Notes: generated by a model from the letters alone, not told the origin. Shown: positions 41,537 through 51,381, counted from the first letter of the stretch. The stretch is 64,000 nucleotides of DNA from Bacteroidales bacterium (GCA_017620015.1 JAFZRE010000032.1:62001-126000), one strand, 5' to 3'. A program made the numbers and translations.

Positions 41537-43641
41537 TCTTCAGCCTCCTTCAACTTATTGTCGTAATATCTTCTGTGTGCTTCCTGCTGGCGAGCTTCCG
41601 AGAAGTTGCTTACTCGCTTCATATATCCGATAATTCTCGTCAAGTAGTCGATGTCGGTGCTTCCACATTCGGGGCAAGTCTTCAAGTAGCGCTTGTCTAT
41701 GTGACCGCACTTGTTGCAAACTGTGTTTGGAATGTTGAATGTGAAGTAGTTGCAACCTTCGATTGCTGCGACCTTCAAAAGCTGGCGGTACTGAGCCTTG
41801 CTCAAGTGTTCCTCGAGGTTTACATGTAGTGCAGAACCACCTGTGAGGTGTTCTATGTATTCCTTGCCGTGCAGGCGGAACTTGTCGATTGTGTTGATTT
41901 CCTTGTCCTCTACAACGAAGAAATAGCTGTTGTAGCAGTCGCGTGGAACGAAATATCCGTCTTCCTTGTCCCATTTTGCGTGCTTAACGCCAACGTTTTC
42001 TGCAGGAATCATTTCGCAGTTGAACATGAGTTCCTTGGTGCGGTACTTCTTGTTGTAGGTTTCGATAAGTCCGAGTACATTCTTTACATAGTTGCGGTAC
42101 TGGGCGTTGTCGCTGATTTCCATTCCGAGGTATTCGGCCGATTCTACAAGACCGTTGACTCCTATTGTAAGGTATTGGCGGCTTATGTTTATGAAGCCAG
42201 CGTCGAACAATGGAAGCATACCCTTGTTGAGCAAGTACTTGAGGTTTTCGTTGTATGCGGTCTGAACCTTGTGCATAAGGTCAACAACTTCTTCGACGAA
42301 GCTAAGGAAAGGCATCTTTTCCTTCTTTTCGTACTGGATGCAACGGTTGAGGTTGATTGTGAGTACGCTCTTCGAACCAGTTGAAACACCGCCGGCACCA
42401 AGCGTATAGCTGAATTCGTTGTCGGTGATTTCGTTACGCAGACGGCAGCAGCTGCTCAATGAGTCGGCATTGTCGCTGATGTAGGTGAAGAAGGAGTGGC
42501 CTTCGGAGTACATTTCGGCAGTGAAGTCGCCGTATTCCTTGTCGCGTACGTCGCCGTCTTCCGAAAGGAGAGCCATGGTTTCTACTGGGAAGGTGAGAAC
42601 GGTCTTTGTACGTTCCTTGTTGAACCACTTCATGAAACGCTTCTGCAACCAGTTGAGCGATTCCCAGTCGGGCTGAGAACCGTCGGGGAAGCGGAAGTCA
42701 CCGAACAAGCTCTGGAAGTAGAACTTGTCGTAGTATGATATGTTCCAGAATACCGACTGGAAGTTACGTGCGCCTGTCGGCTGGTTGATAGAATATACAA
42801 TTTGTTCGAAGCAGTCGGTGATAACCTTGTCGATTGTGCGTTTCTTGAGCGAAAGGTCAACAACTTCGTCAGCGCGCTTGTAGTAGTCGGCTCCGTATTC
42901 CAGACCTACGAAGTAGTTCATGTACATCAGGAATTCGGGAGTTGCACAAGCACCGCTAAGCATACTTGATACGATGAATACCAAGTTGATGAATCCGCCG
43001 CAGAACGACTTGAGGTTTGTTGGCTTTGTCGAGTTGCCACCGATAATCTGTGTGCCGTGCAACAGCCATGGGTACATTGTGATACTTGCGCAGTAGTTGG
43101 CTATGCTTGTCTCGTCGTTCTTGTAGATGAAGTGCTTGTTGAGCAAGTTCAAGTACTTGTCGGCCAATTCTTTGCCGTACAATTCCTTAATCTTGTCGCA
43201 TAACATCTTGCGGTTCAGACGGATGAAGTTCTGCTTGGGGAGTTCGCCGATAAGGGTTGCGATATTCTTCTTTTCAACGTTAGCATTGGCGTCGAACTTG
43301 CTGCCGGTAGCAGCGTTCTTAGCCTCGCAGTAGTCGAGCAGGAAGTCAAGCTTGCCCTTTACTTCGCGGTCTTCGAGGTGTTTCTGACGATATAGGATAT
43401 ATGATTTTGCCGCTGCGTAGTAACGTTCTGCCATCAAGGCTGTTTCGACCTGGTTCTGAATCTCCTCAACGCTTATGCCGTCGTATATGTTAACACGACT
43501 TAGGATATTTGTAAGCATTTCCTGCGTTGCAAAACTTCCTACCGACAAAAAAGCCTTAGAGATTGCGGCTTTAATCTTTTCTACTGAGAATAACTCGCGT
43601 TTTCCGTTTCTTTTTACAATAAAATTTTCGTTATAAAGCAT
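41530..43641 (-). CDS. nrdD: Anaerobic ribonucleoside-triphosphate reductase (class III)
   Basis: NrdD makes deoxynucleotides without oxygen. The 703-residue protein has an N-terminal ATP cone (about 1-95), the catalytic core, and near the C-terminus the zinc site CNKCGHIDKRYLKTCPECG followed by the glycyl-radical loop RIIGYMKR, with the radical glycine at residue 672. It pairs with nrdG downstream. The ATG at 43641 begins MLYNENFIVKRNGKRE. A 13-codon mini-ORF with its own Shine-Dalgarno lies just upstream in the same frame, cut from nrdD by two TAG codons. Confidence 0.97.
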   Translation of the reverse strand: MLYNENFIVKRNGKRELFSVEKIKAAISKAFLSVGSFATQEMLTNILSRVNIYDGISVEEIQNQVETALMAERYYAAAKSYILYRQKHLEDREVKGKLDFLLDYCEAKNAATGSKFDANANVEKKNIATLIGELPKQNFIRLNRKMLCDKIKELYGKELADKYLNLLNKHFIYKNDETSIANYCASITMYPWLLHGTQIIGGNSTKPTNLKSFCGGFINLVFIVSSMLSGACATPEFLMYMNYFVGLEYGADYYKRADEVVDLSLKKRTIDKVITDCFEQIVYSINQPTGARNFQSVFWNISYYDKFYFQSLFGDFRFPDGSQPDWESLNWLQKRFMKWFNKERTKTVLTFPVETMALLSEDGDVRDKEYGDFTAEMYSEGHSFFTYISDNADSLSSCCRLRNEITDNEFSYTLGAGGVSTGSKSVLTINLNRCIQYEKKEKMPFLSFVEEVVDLMHKVQTAYNENLKYLLNKGMLPLFDAGFINISRQYLTIGVNGLVESAEYLGMEISDNAQYRNYVKNVLGLIETYNKKYRTKELMFNCEMIPAENVGVKHAKWDKEDGYFVPRDCYNSYFFVVEDKEINTIDKFRLHGKEYIEHLTGGSALHVNLEEHLSKAQYRQLLKVAAIEGCNYFTFNIPNTVCNKCGHIDKRYLKTCPECGSTDIDYLTRIIGYMKRVSNFSEARQQEAHRRYYDNKLKEAEEC

Positions 43642-43650
43642 ATCCTATAC

Positions 43651-43692
43651 CTATTTATATAATTTGTTTAAACCGCCGAACCGCATCTTCAT
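43651..43692 (-). CDS. Mini-ORF of 13 codons in the nrdD leader
   Basis: The minus-strand ATG at 43692 is preceded by AAAAGGAG (43698-43705) at ideal spacing. The product would be MKMRFGGLNKLYK, ending in TAG (43651-43653), 9 bp before the nrdD ATG. It is in the same frame as nrdD: the codons between are TAG, GTA, TAG, GAT. A -7-like TAATTTCG lies at 43721-43728. It may be a leader peptide, a coupling element or a decayed nrdD extension. Too short to be certain. Confidence 0.45.
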   Translation of the reverse strand: MKMRFGGLNKLYK

Positions 43693-44050
43693 GTAACTCC
43701 TTTTCCTTAATTCGGCATTGCGAAATTATTTCAAATGTTCACTAAAAAATGAAATATGTCCATTATTCTATTAACAAAATTGTGAACAAGAATAATGTTT
43801 TTATAGTCAAATTATTGCATTTTTTTTCGTCTTCGTAACTTAAAAAGTGCCTCGAAAATTTTATTAAAAATTAACTTGTTTCGGATAGTAAAAACATCGT
43901 TTTTTTTCGTGGAGAAGAAAAAATATAAGTAAAAATACTTGTTTATAAAATGTTGATAAGTAATGTGTTATAAAGTTGGAGTTTTGATATCTATGATTAA
44001 AAGGACAGATGCGATTGCTGTTGCATTGTAAGGACTGGCATTGTGAAAAA
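43693..44050. other. 358-bp A/T-rich gap upstream of nrdD
   Basis: Apart from the mini-ORF's ribosome site and a -7-like box near 43721-43728, the gap is very A/T-rich. I see no second gene, no clear NrdR-type box and no strong hairpin. The stretch nearest 44051 follows the TamB stop. Confidence 0.6.
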
Positions 44051-47000
44051 TTATTTTCTTCGTTTGCCTTTTTCTGCTTTCTTGGCCTTGTGTTTTTCCC
44101 TTGCATTCTTGAATGTAATGTCGTCCCATAGTTTATGCATAAGCTCGCTGAAAGTGTCGAATTCCTCGGTATAGAAAATACCGGCTCCGGTGGTGTAGGG
44201 GCCGTATTCCGCTTCGATGTCGGTGTTCTTTCTTGTGAAGCCTTTGAGACGTATGGTGCCCTTCTTGTTGAGTTTCCATTGAACTTCTACATCGCCGACA
44301 AGGTTCTCGTTGTTGTATTTCTTGTCGCTTATGCCAAGATTTCCGTTTATAAGCAGTCTGTCGTTGAATATCTGTGTGCTAAGCGCAACTTCGATTTCCT
44401 GTCCAGAAACGTCGGTGCCAGGCTTGTACTTAAAGCCAACGTCAACATCCTTTACTATTTTTGAAATCCAGTTGCTCAGCTGGTTCGATAGCATCTGGGT
44501 GGTTGTTACGCCGACTGCATTTGTTGTCGTTCCTGTCTGGTTCAGCATTTCTGCATTCGGGTCGTAGAACTGGTTTATTACCAATACGTATAGAAGCTGC
44601 TTGTTGATTTCGTCCTGTGTAAGGCTGGCAAGTTTGGTCTTGACCTTTTCGCTTCCGTTCGGTATGTTTATGCTGAACTGTATTTCAGGTGACATAAGGC
44701 TTCCGTTCAGGTGCATGTGGCATTCTACATTGGCTTTTTGGCTGTAGGTGTCGGTGGTGTCGTATTCTTCCCTCATCAGTTCCTTGAGTGATACGGTTGT
44801 GGTATAGACTGCGTCTAGGTTAAGTTTTCCTTCGTACGGGTTTCCGTTCCATGTTATTGTTCCGCCTGCAGGAATTGTAAAGCGTTTGTTTATAATGTTT
44901 TCAAGAGTGAAAAGATAGTCTCCTTTTGCAATTTCTATTTCACCGTACATGTAAAGTTCTTCGTCCGAGTTGTATTCAATCTTCAGCATTCCTTCTCCGT
45001 TGGCCTTTATGCGGTCACCGGTTCGTGGGTCAAACACAATTTGCACTTCTGCGTCGGGCTTCACGTCAATGTCAAGCTTTATGGTGTATTTGCTTGTCGA
45101 GTACTTGTTGTTGCTTGTTTCTGGCTCCTGTTCGTTGGCAGTCGCAAAAGTTATGAAGTTTGTGTTCTTTGCGTGATATGTGTCTTCCATCGGTAGGACG
45201 AATTTGCTTCCTGCTTCGGTTGTTGCGCCAGCGTATATCGAGAAGTTGCTCGGCGTACCGTCTATGGTAAGTCCGCCCGATGCATAAACGGTTCCGTAGA
45301 ATAGGTTGTTATCGATTAGTTTGGTGTTCATCACCTTGAAATCGTTGAGGTTGGCAAGCAATCCGAAACGGAAGTTCTTGAAGTTGTCGTGATATATGCC
45401 GCCGTTTATTGTTCCTATATTACCATTTTCGTCCACAACCTTGAAGTCGTCGAAATAGAACCTGTCGTTGCCGATATATACTTTGTCTTCTGTTAGTGCT
45501 TTCAGTTTCAGATAGTCATAAACAAATTCGGTCTGCTTTAGGTTTACTACGCCATCTATTTTAGGCGCCTTGATGCTTCCCGAAATCATTACGGTTCCGT
45601 TTGCGTCGCCTTTAAGCCCGCTTATTTCGTATGCGTTTAGGTATTTGTCAAATATGTCGAGTTTCAGGTTCTTGAGCATTATGCTTGCATCGAGGCTGTC
45701 CTGTTCTGTGAGGTATATGCCTTTCATTTCGACATATTTGTTGGTGCCGCTAACGACAAAGGCCTTGCTCTGGTTCTCCCATTTCGACGACAGGTTAAGT
45801 TTTCCAAGTTCTTCCTGATTGATGCTCAGGTCTGTTATGTTGACATTGGCGGTGAACATTGGTACGTCGTATATGTTTGCAACACGTCCGCTTCCCGAAA
45901 GTATGCCGCCGAATTCGTAGCCTTGGGGCTGTGTTATCCTGTTTATGTTGCCTATGTCAACATTGTCTATCATGAAAGATAGCAACTTGTCTGGGTCCTT
46001 TGATATATAGCCTTTCAAGTTGAGCACTTGGTTCATGTTGGAAAGTCTCAGGTTTTGTATTTCGACTTCCTTGTTGTCGTAGCTGATGTTTGTTTCGCCA
46101 AGTTGCCATGTGCTTTCTCCAAAAATGAACTGAGAAGGGTAGATGTTTAGTTCTATTCGAGGTGCCGAGTCGTTGTCGTGGGGGATGAATCTGGTGTCGA
46201 GCATGAAGAAACCGTTGTTGTCGCTGGTAGTGTTGCCCCAGTTCAGGTTAAGGCCTATGCTGTCGTGTTCTACGCCGACTGTAAGTTTGATGTCTTCGAA
46301 CGATAATGCGTCCTTCTCAATTGATTTTGTGTTCAGGTAGAGGTTGGCCATACCGTTTATGCTTGACAACTCGATGTTGCTTTCGCCGATAATATAGTCT
46401 CCGCGCGATATTCTTGGCAGGTTAATCTTGCCATATATTGTCTTTGTGTTGCAGAAAACGTATCCATTGCTTGTGTATATGTCACCATGGAATTTAAGCT
46501 CAGGGTCATAGAATTTTACAAACTCGTTTATATCCTTGATTCTGAATGAATAGGTAAAATAGTTGGCACTTGGCTTCAGCTCTTCGGTTTTTCCGAAGAA
46601 CGATGGTAGCGTGTGTGCTATCATGCCGTATATGTCTGAGACTACTTCGCTGATTTTATATTCTCCGTATATGTCAAGGTCAAGGAATTCGGATTCAATG
46701 TTGATGCTGTGCTTTTTGTCCTTGTCTTCCTTTGCTACAGCGGTTAGCTTGTCTATTTTCAGTTTTTTGTCATCGAGGTTGAATTCAACTTGGCTTAGTG
46801 TTACATTTCCAATCGGGCGGTTTGCGATGTCGCCGCTTATCTGTGCGCCAAGCACGAATCTTAATTCCGAACTATTTGTGTTTTCTGGGGTAAAGTGAAG
46901 TGCTTTGAGGTTGGCATATACATCGCTTGATACTTCTATGTTGTTATTGTGACCACCAAAATTATAACTTCCTATCAGCTCGCCTGTCAGGTTAGGGTCG

Positions 47001-48493
47001 TTGATGTTGATGTTTCCGTTGAATGTGGTATTGGAAAGTGAACCACGGACATTTATGTCGGAGTAGGTGTATCCGTTGAAATCGAGACGTTGTATTGTTC
47101 CGTTGAGCCTGTTCTGTGTGCGCGACAGCGAATCGACTCCGCCGCTTATGTTAAGATTTACCGAGAGCTTGCCGAGTAAGTTATCTCCTGGGATTATTTC
47201 GTGCAGGTTGAACTCTGATGCAGAAACTCTTCCGTCGTATCCGAAGTAGTGGTTTTTCCAGTCGGGCATAAGTGCGATATCGGTCTTTATTGTTCCAAGG
47301 TTGGTTGTAAGTTGTCCGAATGCCATCATGTCGTTCATCATACCCGACAGGTTTCCGTTGAATGATATGTGGTCGAGGTTATTTAGTTTCTGCGGAATCT
47401 GTACGGGGTCGTTGGGGGATATGAGTCGCAAAATCTTGTTTATGTCGTTCTTGCTGGTCTGTAAGTTGTTGATGTTTCCGAAAACTATTGTCTGTTCGTA
47501 GTCGGGAAGACCGTTTACCGACAAGTTGGCATAAAGCCTTGTGTTTCCGTACATTGATATGCCAAAATTCTTGAATTTGAAGTCGTCGAGCCTTCCGGAG
47601 AAGTTGCCACGAACGTGTACGCTGTCCGAAAGCCCTTCGTATTGAGGTAGGAATGGTGCTAAATCGGCGACGCTGAAAATTATTGTGTCGATGCTTATCG
47701 TAAGTTTCTCTATCTTATCCATTGGGTCGCTGAGATAGAGTTCGTCCTTGCCGGTTACGGCGATTTCAGAACATACGATTTCCGAATAGTTGGTCTTTAT
47801 GTTTAAATCGTTGACACAAATGCCTTTGTCGTAGTATTTGAACTTTCCGGAAATGTCGTTTATGGCGATGCCCGATTTTTCGTTAAGAGAAAAGTTGTCG
47901 ATGTTGACGCTTATGGTGTCATTCATGTATCTGAACCTGCTGATTCCTGCGTTGAAGTCGTTTAGTTCTATGTCCGACGGCTTGAAGGTGTCGGCTGTGT
48001 TGTCGTATCTTTTGTCAAGGTATTTGAGATGTCCGTTTGTAATGGAGATTTTTCGGCATATAAGGTTGAGGTTCAGAGGTGTTGTGTCGTTGCTTGCAAA
48101 CTTGTCTATTATGTAGTTGTAGTTGGCGTTTCCGTTTTCATCGACATAGACGTTAATAAGTGGGCTTTTGAGATTGATTTCCGATAAAAGCAGGAAATTG
48201 TTGCGAAGCGAGAATCTGTCAACCGTAGCATCGAGGTCGTCTGCCGAAAGCAGAACGTTTCCGCAGGAATCCTTCATTATGATGTCGGAAAATATTATCT
48301 GGTTCGGTATTTTTAGATATACATCGCCGACGCTGAGTTCAATATTATAGGTATTTGCGAAATATTCGATAGCTTTTTTGGCAATCAGGCTTTGCAGATA
48401 AGGCGAGTATAGTAAGGCTATAACAAGTATTAAGTCCTTGACTATTAGTAAGAACAATATTATGAAAAACCTTCTGACCTTGTATCTGAACAA
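44051..48493 (-). CDS. TamB-like translocation/assembly module protein (AsmA/DUF490 family)
   Basis: This 1480-residue protein starts with a membrane anchor (about residues 8-30, FIILFLLIVKDLILVIALLYS) and then a very long beta-helical repeat region. The C-terminal TamB (DUF490) domain (about 1000-1480) includes FDPRTGDRIKANGEGML, GEIEIAKGDYLFTLENII, GGTITWNGNPYEGKLNLDAVYTT and the LSNQLSNWISKIVKDVDVGFKY segment. TamB-like proteins span the periplasm and move phospholipid or aid outer-membrane assembly. The start is TTG at 48493, just after an in-frame stop upstream; no ATG is available before the anchor. The last 20 residues are Lys/Arg-rich. It diverges from tsaD. Confidence 0.9.
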   Translation of the reverse strand: MFRYKVRRFFIILFLLIVKDLILVIALLYSPYLQSLIAKKAIEYFANTYNIELSVGDVYLKIPNQIIFSDIIMKDSCGNVLLSADDLDATVDRFSLRNNFLLLSEINLKSPLINVYVDENGNANYNYIIDKFASNDTTPLNLNLICRKISITNGHLKYLDKRYDNTADTFKPSDIELNDFNAGISRFRYMNDTISVNIDNFSLNEKSGIAINDISGKFKYYDKGICVNDLNIKTNYSEIVCSEIAVTGKDELYLSDPMDKIEKLTISIDTIIFSVADLAPFLPQYEGLSDSVHVRGNFSGRLDDFKFKNFGISMYGNTRLYANLSVNGLPDYEQTIVFGNINNLQTSKNDINKILRLISPNDPVQIPQKLNNLDHISFNGNLSGMMNDMMAFGQLTTNLGTIKTDIALMPDWKNHYFGYDGRVSASEFNLHEIIPGDNLLGKLSVNLNISGGVDSLSRTQNRLNGTIQRLDFNGYTYSDINVRGSLSNTTFNGNININDPNLTGELIGSYNFGGHNNNIEVSSDVYANLKALHFTPENTNSSELRFVLGAQISGDIANRPIGNVTLSQVEFNLDDKKLKIDKLTAVAKEDKDKKHSINIESEFLDLDIYGEYKISEVVSDIYGMIAHTLPSFFGKTEELKPSANYFTYSFRIKDINEFVKFYDPELKFHGDIYTSNGYVFCNTKTIYGKINLPRISRGDYIIGESNIELSSINGMANLYLNTKSIEKDALSFEDIKLTVGVEHDSIGLNLNWGNTTSDNNGFFMLDTRFIPHDNDSAPRIELNIYPSQFIFGESTWQLGETNISYDNKEVEIQNLRLSNMNQVLNLKGYISKDPDKLLSFMIDNVDIGNINRITQPQGYEFGGILSGSGRVANIYDVPMFTANVNITDLSINQEELGKLNLSSKWENQSKAFVVSGTNKYVEMKGIYLTEQDSLDASIMLKNLKLDIFDKYLNAYEISGLKGDANGTVMISGSIKAPKIDGVVNLKQTEFVYDYLKLKALTEDKVYIGNDRFYFDDFKVVDENGNIGTINGGIYHDNFKNFRFGLLANLNDFKVMNTKLIDNNLFYGTVYASGGLTIDGTPSNFSIYAGATTEAGSKFVLPMEDTYHAKNTNFITFATANEQEPETSNNKYSTSKYTIKLDIDVKPDAEVQIVFDPRTGDRIKANGEGMLKIEYNSDEELYMYGEIEIAKGDYLFTLENIINKRFTIPAGGTITWNGNPYEGKLNLDAVYTTTVSLKELMREEYDTTDTYSQKANVECHMHLNGSLMSPEIQFSINIPNGSEKVKTKLASLTQDEINKQLLYVLVINQFYDPNAEMLNQTGTTTNAVGVTTTQMLSNQLSNWISKIVKDVDVGFKYKPGTDVSGQEIEVALSTQIFNDRLLINGNLGISDKKYNNENLVGDVEVQWKLNKKGTIRLKGFTRKNTDIEAEYGPYTTGAGIFYTEEFDTFSELMHKLWDDITFKNAREKHKAKKAEKGKRRK

Positions 48494-48562
48494 AATTTTG
48501 GCAGTTTATAGAATAACTTGCAAATATCTTAAAAATAATTGATAGGCTAATTTAAAGAATTG

Positions 48563-48570
48563 TAAATTTG
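48563..48570 (+). promoter_or_regulatory. Promoter -7 element of tsaD
   Basis: TAAATTTG fits TAnnTTTG, 14 bp before the GTG at 48585. Confidence 0.6.
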
Positions 48571-48584
48571 CAAAAAAAAGTGCA

Positions 48585-49607
48585 GTGAAAATTTTAGGTA
48601 TAGAATCTTCGTGCGATGATACGTCGTCAGCAGTTGTCTGTGATGGGAAATTGTTGTCGAATGTTATTAATACTCAGGCTATTCACGAAAAGTATGGCGG
48701 AGTGGTTCCTGAACTGGCGAGTCGTGCGCACCAGCAGAACATTGTGCTTGTGGTGAAGGAGGCTTTGGCGCGAGCCGAGGTTACAATGAGCGAAATTGAT
48801 GCTATTGCCTTTACAAAAGGTCCTGGTTTGCTAGGTTCGTTGCTCGTTGGTGCTTCGTTTGCAAAGGGACTTTCGGTGGCGAAGGACATTCCTTTGGTCG
48901 GTGTTAACCATCTTCACGGACATATACTTGCACATTTTCTTCGTGAAAAGGACGAGGACGAGTGTGTGCCAAAGTTCCCGTTTCTTTGTTTGTTGGTTTC
49001 TGGCGGACATTCGCAGATCGTTGTCGTTAGGGATTATCTTGATTTTGAGATTATTGGCAAGACAATAGACGATGCAGCAGGGGAGGCTTTTGACAAATGC
49101 GCCAAGGTGATGGGACTGCCTTATCCGGGAGGTCCAGTGATTGATAAGTTGTCGAAACTCGGCGATGAAAATCGCTTTAAGTTTGCCAAGCCGTCAATTC
49201 CTGGGTTCGACTATAGTTTCAGCGGTCTGAAAACGTCGTTCCTTTATACTGTGCGTGATGAGGTTGCCAAGGATTCCGACTTTATCGCCAACAATGTAAA
49301 CGATTTGGCAGCTTCGTTGCAGAAGACTATAATCGACATACTGTTCAACAAACTTGAAAAGGCAGTAAAGCAGACTGGCATCCGTCGAGTGGCAATTTCT
49401 GGTGGTGTTTCTGCAAATTCTGGACTGCGCAACCATATGCTTTGGGCGGCAGAAAAGAAAAAATGGGAGGTCTATATTCCAAAAATTAGCTATACAACCG
49501 ACAATGCGGCAATGATTGCTCTTGTTGGCTATTATATGTATCTAAGAGGCAAAATATCACCACTTTCCGTCGTTCCTCAGGCAAGGATAAATTTCATGGA
49601 TTTGTAG
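48585..49607 (+). CDS. tsaD: tRNA N6-adenosine threonylcarbamoyltransferase
   Basis: TsaD makes the t6A37 modification of tRNAs reading ANN codons, with TsaB/TsaE. The 340-residue protein has the ASKHA motifs LGIESSCDDTSSA at the start, the metal site VNHLHGHILAH, LLVSGGHSQIV and the C-terminal SGGVSANSGLR. Length is normal. The start is GTG at 48585. TsaB, TsaC and TsaE are not in this window. Confidence 0.97.
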   Translation: MKILGIESSCDDTSSAVVCDGKLLSNVINTQAIHEKYGGVVPELASRAHQQNIVLVVKEALARAEVTMSEIDAIAFTKGPGLLGSLLVGASFAKGLSVAKDIPLVGVNHLHGHILAHFLREKDEDECVPKFPFLCLLVSGGHSQIVVVRDYLDFEIIGKTIDDAAGEAFDKCAKVMGLPYPGGPVIDKLSKLGDENRFKFAKPSIPGFDYSFSGLKTSFLYTVRDEVAKDSDFIANNVNDLAASLQKTIIDILFNKLEKAVKQTGIRRVAISGGVSANSGLRNHMLWAAEKKKWEVYIPKISYTTDNAAMIALVGYYMYLRGKISPLSVVPQARINFMDL

Positions 49608-49700
49608 GTTTAACATTTTTTTAATTCATCGAATTGATATTTTCTGTTTTTTTGGACTGCAATTTGTAAATAGGAAAGAGTATATTTTTTGAAATAATGA

Positions 49701-49708
49701 TATTTTTG
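49701..49708 (+). promoter_or_regulatory. Promoter -7 element of the DUF1573 pair
   Basis: TATTTTTG fits TAnnTTTG, 17 bp before the ATG at 49726. Confidence 0.6.
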
Positions 49709-49725
49709 CAACCGAAAAAAAATTA

Positions 49726-50139
49726 ATGGTTATGAGAAAATTAGTTTTATTGACATTGGCAATTGTGTTTTCAGGAATTATGATGGCACAGCAGTCGGGA
49801 CCTGCAATTTCTTGGGAAAAGACAGTTCACGATTTTGGTACTTTTAATGAGGCAGACGGCATTCAGACTGCAATATTCGAGTTTACAAACACTGGCGACA
49901 AGCCTTTGTTCCTCACTAATGTTAAGGCATCGTGCGGATGTACAGCAACCGACTACACCAAGGAACCCGTTCAGCCGGGTGCAAAGGGTTATGTTAAGGC
50001 ATCTTACAATCCTAAAAACCGTCCGGGTAAGTTCTCAAAGCAGATAACTGTGACTACCAATGAGTTCCAGCCTACTTCGATAGTAAGGATAACTGGTGAA
50101 GTCATTCCTGCTGCACCACAACCGGAAGGAGAAAAATAA
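49726..50139 (+). CDS. Secreted single-domain DUF1573 protein
   Basis: This 137-residue protein has a signal peptide ending near MMAQ (about residue 22) and one DUF1573 domain (about 27-128). The domain shows ISWEKTVHDFGTF, FEFTNTGDKPL, NVKASCGCTATDYTKEP and ITGEVIP. It is very similar to the first domain of the next gene, so the two arose by tandem duplication. A second ATG at 49732 is also possible. It should be periplasmic; function unknown. It precedes its paralogue by 29 bp and probably shares its transcript. Confidence 0.88.
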   Translation: MVMRKLVLLTLAIVFSGIMMAQQSGPAISWEKTVHDFGTFNEADGIQTAIFEFTNTGDKPLFLTNVKASCGCTATDYTKEPVQPGAKGYVKASYNPKNRPGKFSKQITVTTNEFQPTSIVRITGEVIPAAPQPEGEK

Positions 50140-50168
50140 TTAATTGAACCTAATTAAATTAAGGTATT

Positions 50169-51275
50169 ATGAAAAAGGTATTTTTTGCTTTTTTGACTTT
50201 ATTCTTTGCTGCAGCAGTATTTGCTCAGACAAAGCAGCCACAGATTTCGTGGGAAAAGACATCTCACGACTTTGGCGTATTCAAGGAAGAGGCTGGTTTG
50301 CAGACCGCCGTATTCGAGTTTACTAATGTCGGTGGGGAGCCGCTGGTGCTTACAAACGTTAAGGCTTCTTGCGGATGTACTGCAACCGACTATACCAAGG
50401 AACCGATTCCGCAGGGAAAGAAAGGTTTTGTAAAGGCTTCATATAACCCGCAGAACCGTCCAGGAAGATTCAACAAGTCGATAACCGTGACGACCAACTG
50501 CGAAGCCCCGACGACAATCCTTACAATCTCAGGCGAAGTTACTCCGCGTGAGAAAGGTGTTGAAGACTATTATCCAAAGGATTTCGGCGGATTAAGGTTG
50601 AGAACATCACACCTTGCTTTGAATAATGTGCTTAATACGGAAGTAAAGACAGATACTATTGGCGTTGTCAATATGACTGATGCTCCTATGAAGGTTACTT
50701 TCCAGAATGTTCCGAAGCACATAACAATAAAGATGGAGCCTGCAACTTTGGCTGCAAAGAAACCAAACGACAAGATGGGACAGGAAGGTAAGATATATGT
50801 TACCTACGATGGTAAGCAGAAAGGTGACTGGGGCTTCCTTCAGGATAGGATTTCTGTGGTTGTAAACGACAGTGTTAACAGCAAGAACAAGATTACGGTA
50901 AGTGCTACCATTGTTGAGGATTTCTCGCACTTGTCACCGACAGAACTTGCTAATGCTCCTAAGATTGTATTTGAGCAGACTGAATATGACTTCGGTACAA
51001 TCAAGCAGGGCGACAAGGTTACTTACCAGTACAAGTTTAAGAATGAAGGCAAGTCCGATCTTATAATCCGTAAGGTAAAGGCAACTTGCGGCTGCACCGT
51101 TCCAAATCCCGAAAAGATGGTGATTAAGCCAGGTGAGGAAAGTTTCATTAAGGCAACTTTCAATTCGGCAGGCAAGAAAGGTCATCAGAGCAAGCCGATT
51201 ACAATCACAACCAACGACCCTGCAAATTCAAGTATGGTTGTAAAGATTGTCGGTAACATTGAAGATGCTCAGTAA
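50169..51275 (+). CDS. Secreted DUF1573 protein with two DUF1573 domains
   Basis: This 368-residue protein has a signal peptide ending at VFAQ (about residue 19). A first DUF1573 domain (about 23-125) mirrors the preceding gene (QISWEKTSHDFGVF, NVKASCGCTATDYTKEP). A central beta domain (about 140-255) with VNMTDAPMKVTFQNVPKH has no clear name. A second DUF1573 domain (about 270-365) has FEQTEYDFGTIKQGD and VKATCGCTVP. It should be periplasmic. It ends at a strong terminator just before a tRNA gene on the other strand. Confidence 0.88.
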   Translation: MKKVFFAFLTLFFAAAVFAQTKQPQISWEKTSHDFGVFKEEAGLQTAVFEFTNVGGEPLVLTNVKASCGCTATDYTKEPIPQGKKGFVKASYNPQNRPGRFNKSITVTTNCEAPTTILTISGEVTPREKGVEDYYPKDFGGLRLRTSHLALNNVLNTEVKTDTIGVVNMTDAPMKVTFQNVPKHITIKMEPATLAAKKPNDKMGQEGKIYVTYDGKQKGDWGFLQDRISVVVNDSVNSKNKITVSATIVEDFSHLSPTELANAPKIVFEQTEYDFGTIKQGDKVTYQYKFKNEGKSDLIIRKVKATCGCTVPNPEKMVIKPGEESFIKATFNSAGKKGHQSKPITITTNDPANSSMVVKIVGNIEDAQ

Positions 51276-51298
51276 AATTGTTTTCTTTTCATATAATG

Positions 51299-51338
51299 CG
51301 GTCGGAATTGTTTCCGACCGTTTTTTTTTGTATCATAC
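51299..51338 (+). terminator. Terminator of the DUF1573 pair
   Basis: CGGTCGGAA pairs with TTCCGACCG around TTGT, followed by nine Ts. Confidence 0.93.
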
Positions 51339-51339
51339 A

Positions 51340-51380
51340 AAAAACAAAAGCGACAACCGAAAATCGATTGTCACTTTTTT
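51340..51380 (-). terminator. tRNA-Pro terminator
   Basis: On the minus strand AAGTGACAATCGA pairs with TCGGTTGTCGCTT over 13 bp (including G-U), followed by TTGTTTTTT. Confidence 0.85.
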
Positions 51381-51381
51381 G

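Noticed and set aside
43693..44050. NrdR-box search upstream of nrdD
   Set aside because: No pair of palindromic 16-mers resembling the consensus was found; only a variant -7 box is seen.
43864..44106. Minus-strand frame of 80 codons at the end of the TamB gene
   Set aside because: It starts inside the TamB coding region out of frame and is Lys/Asn-rich from A/T composition.
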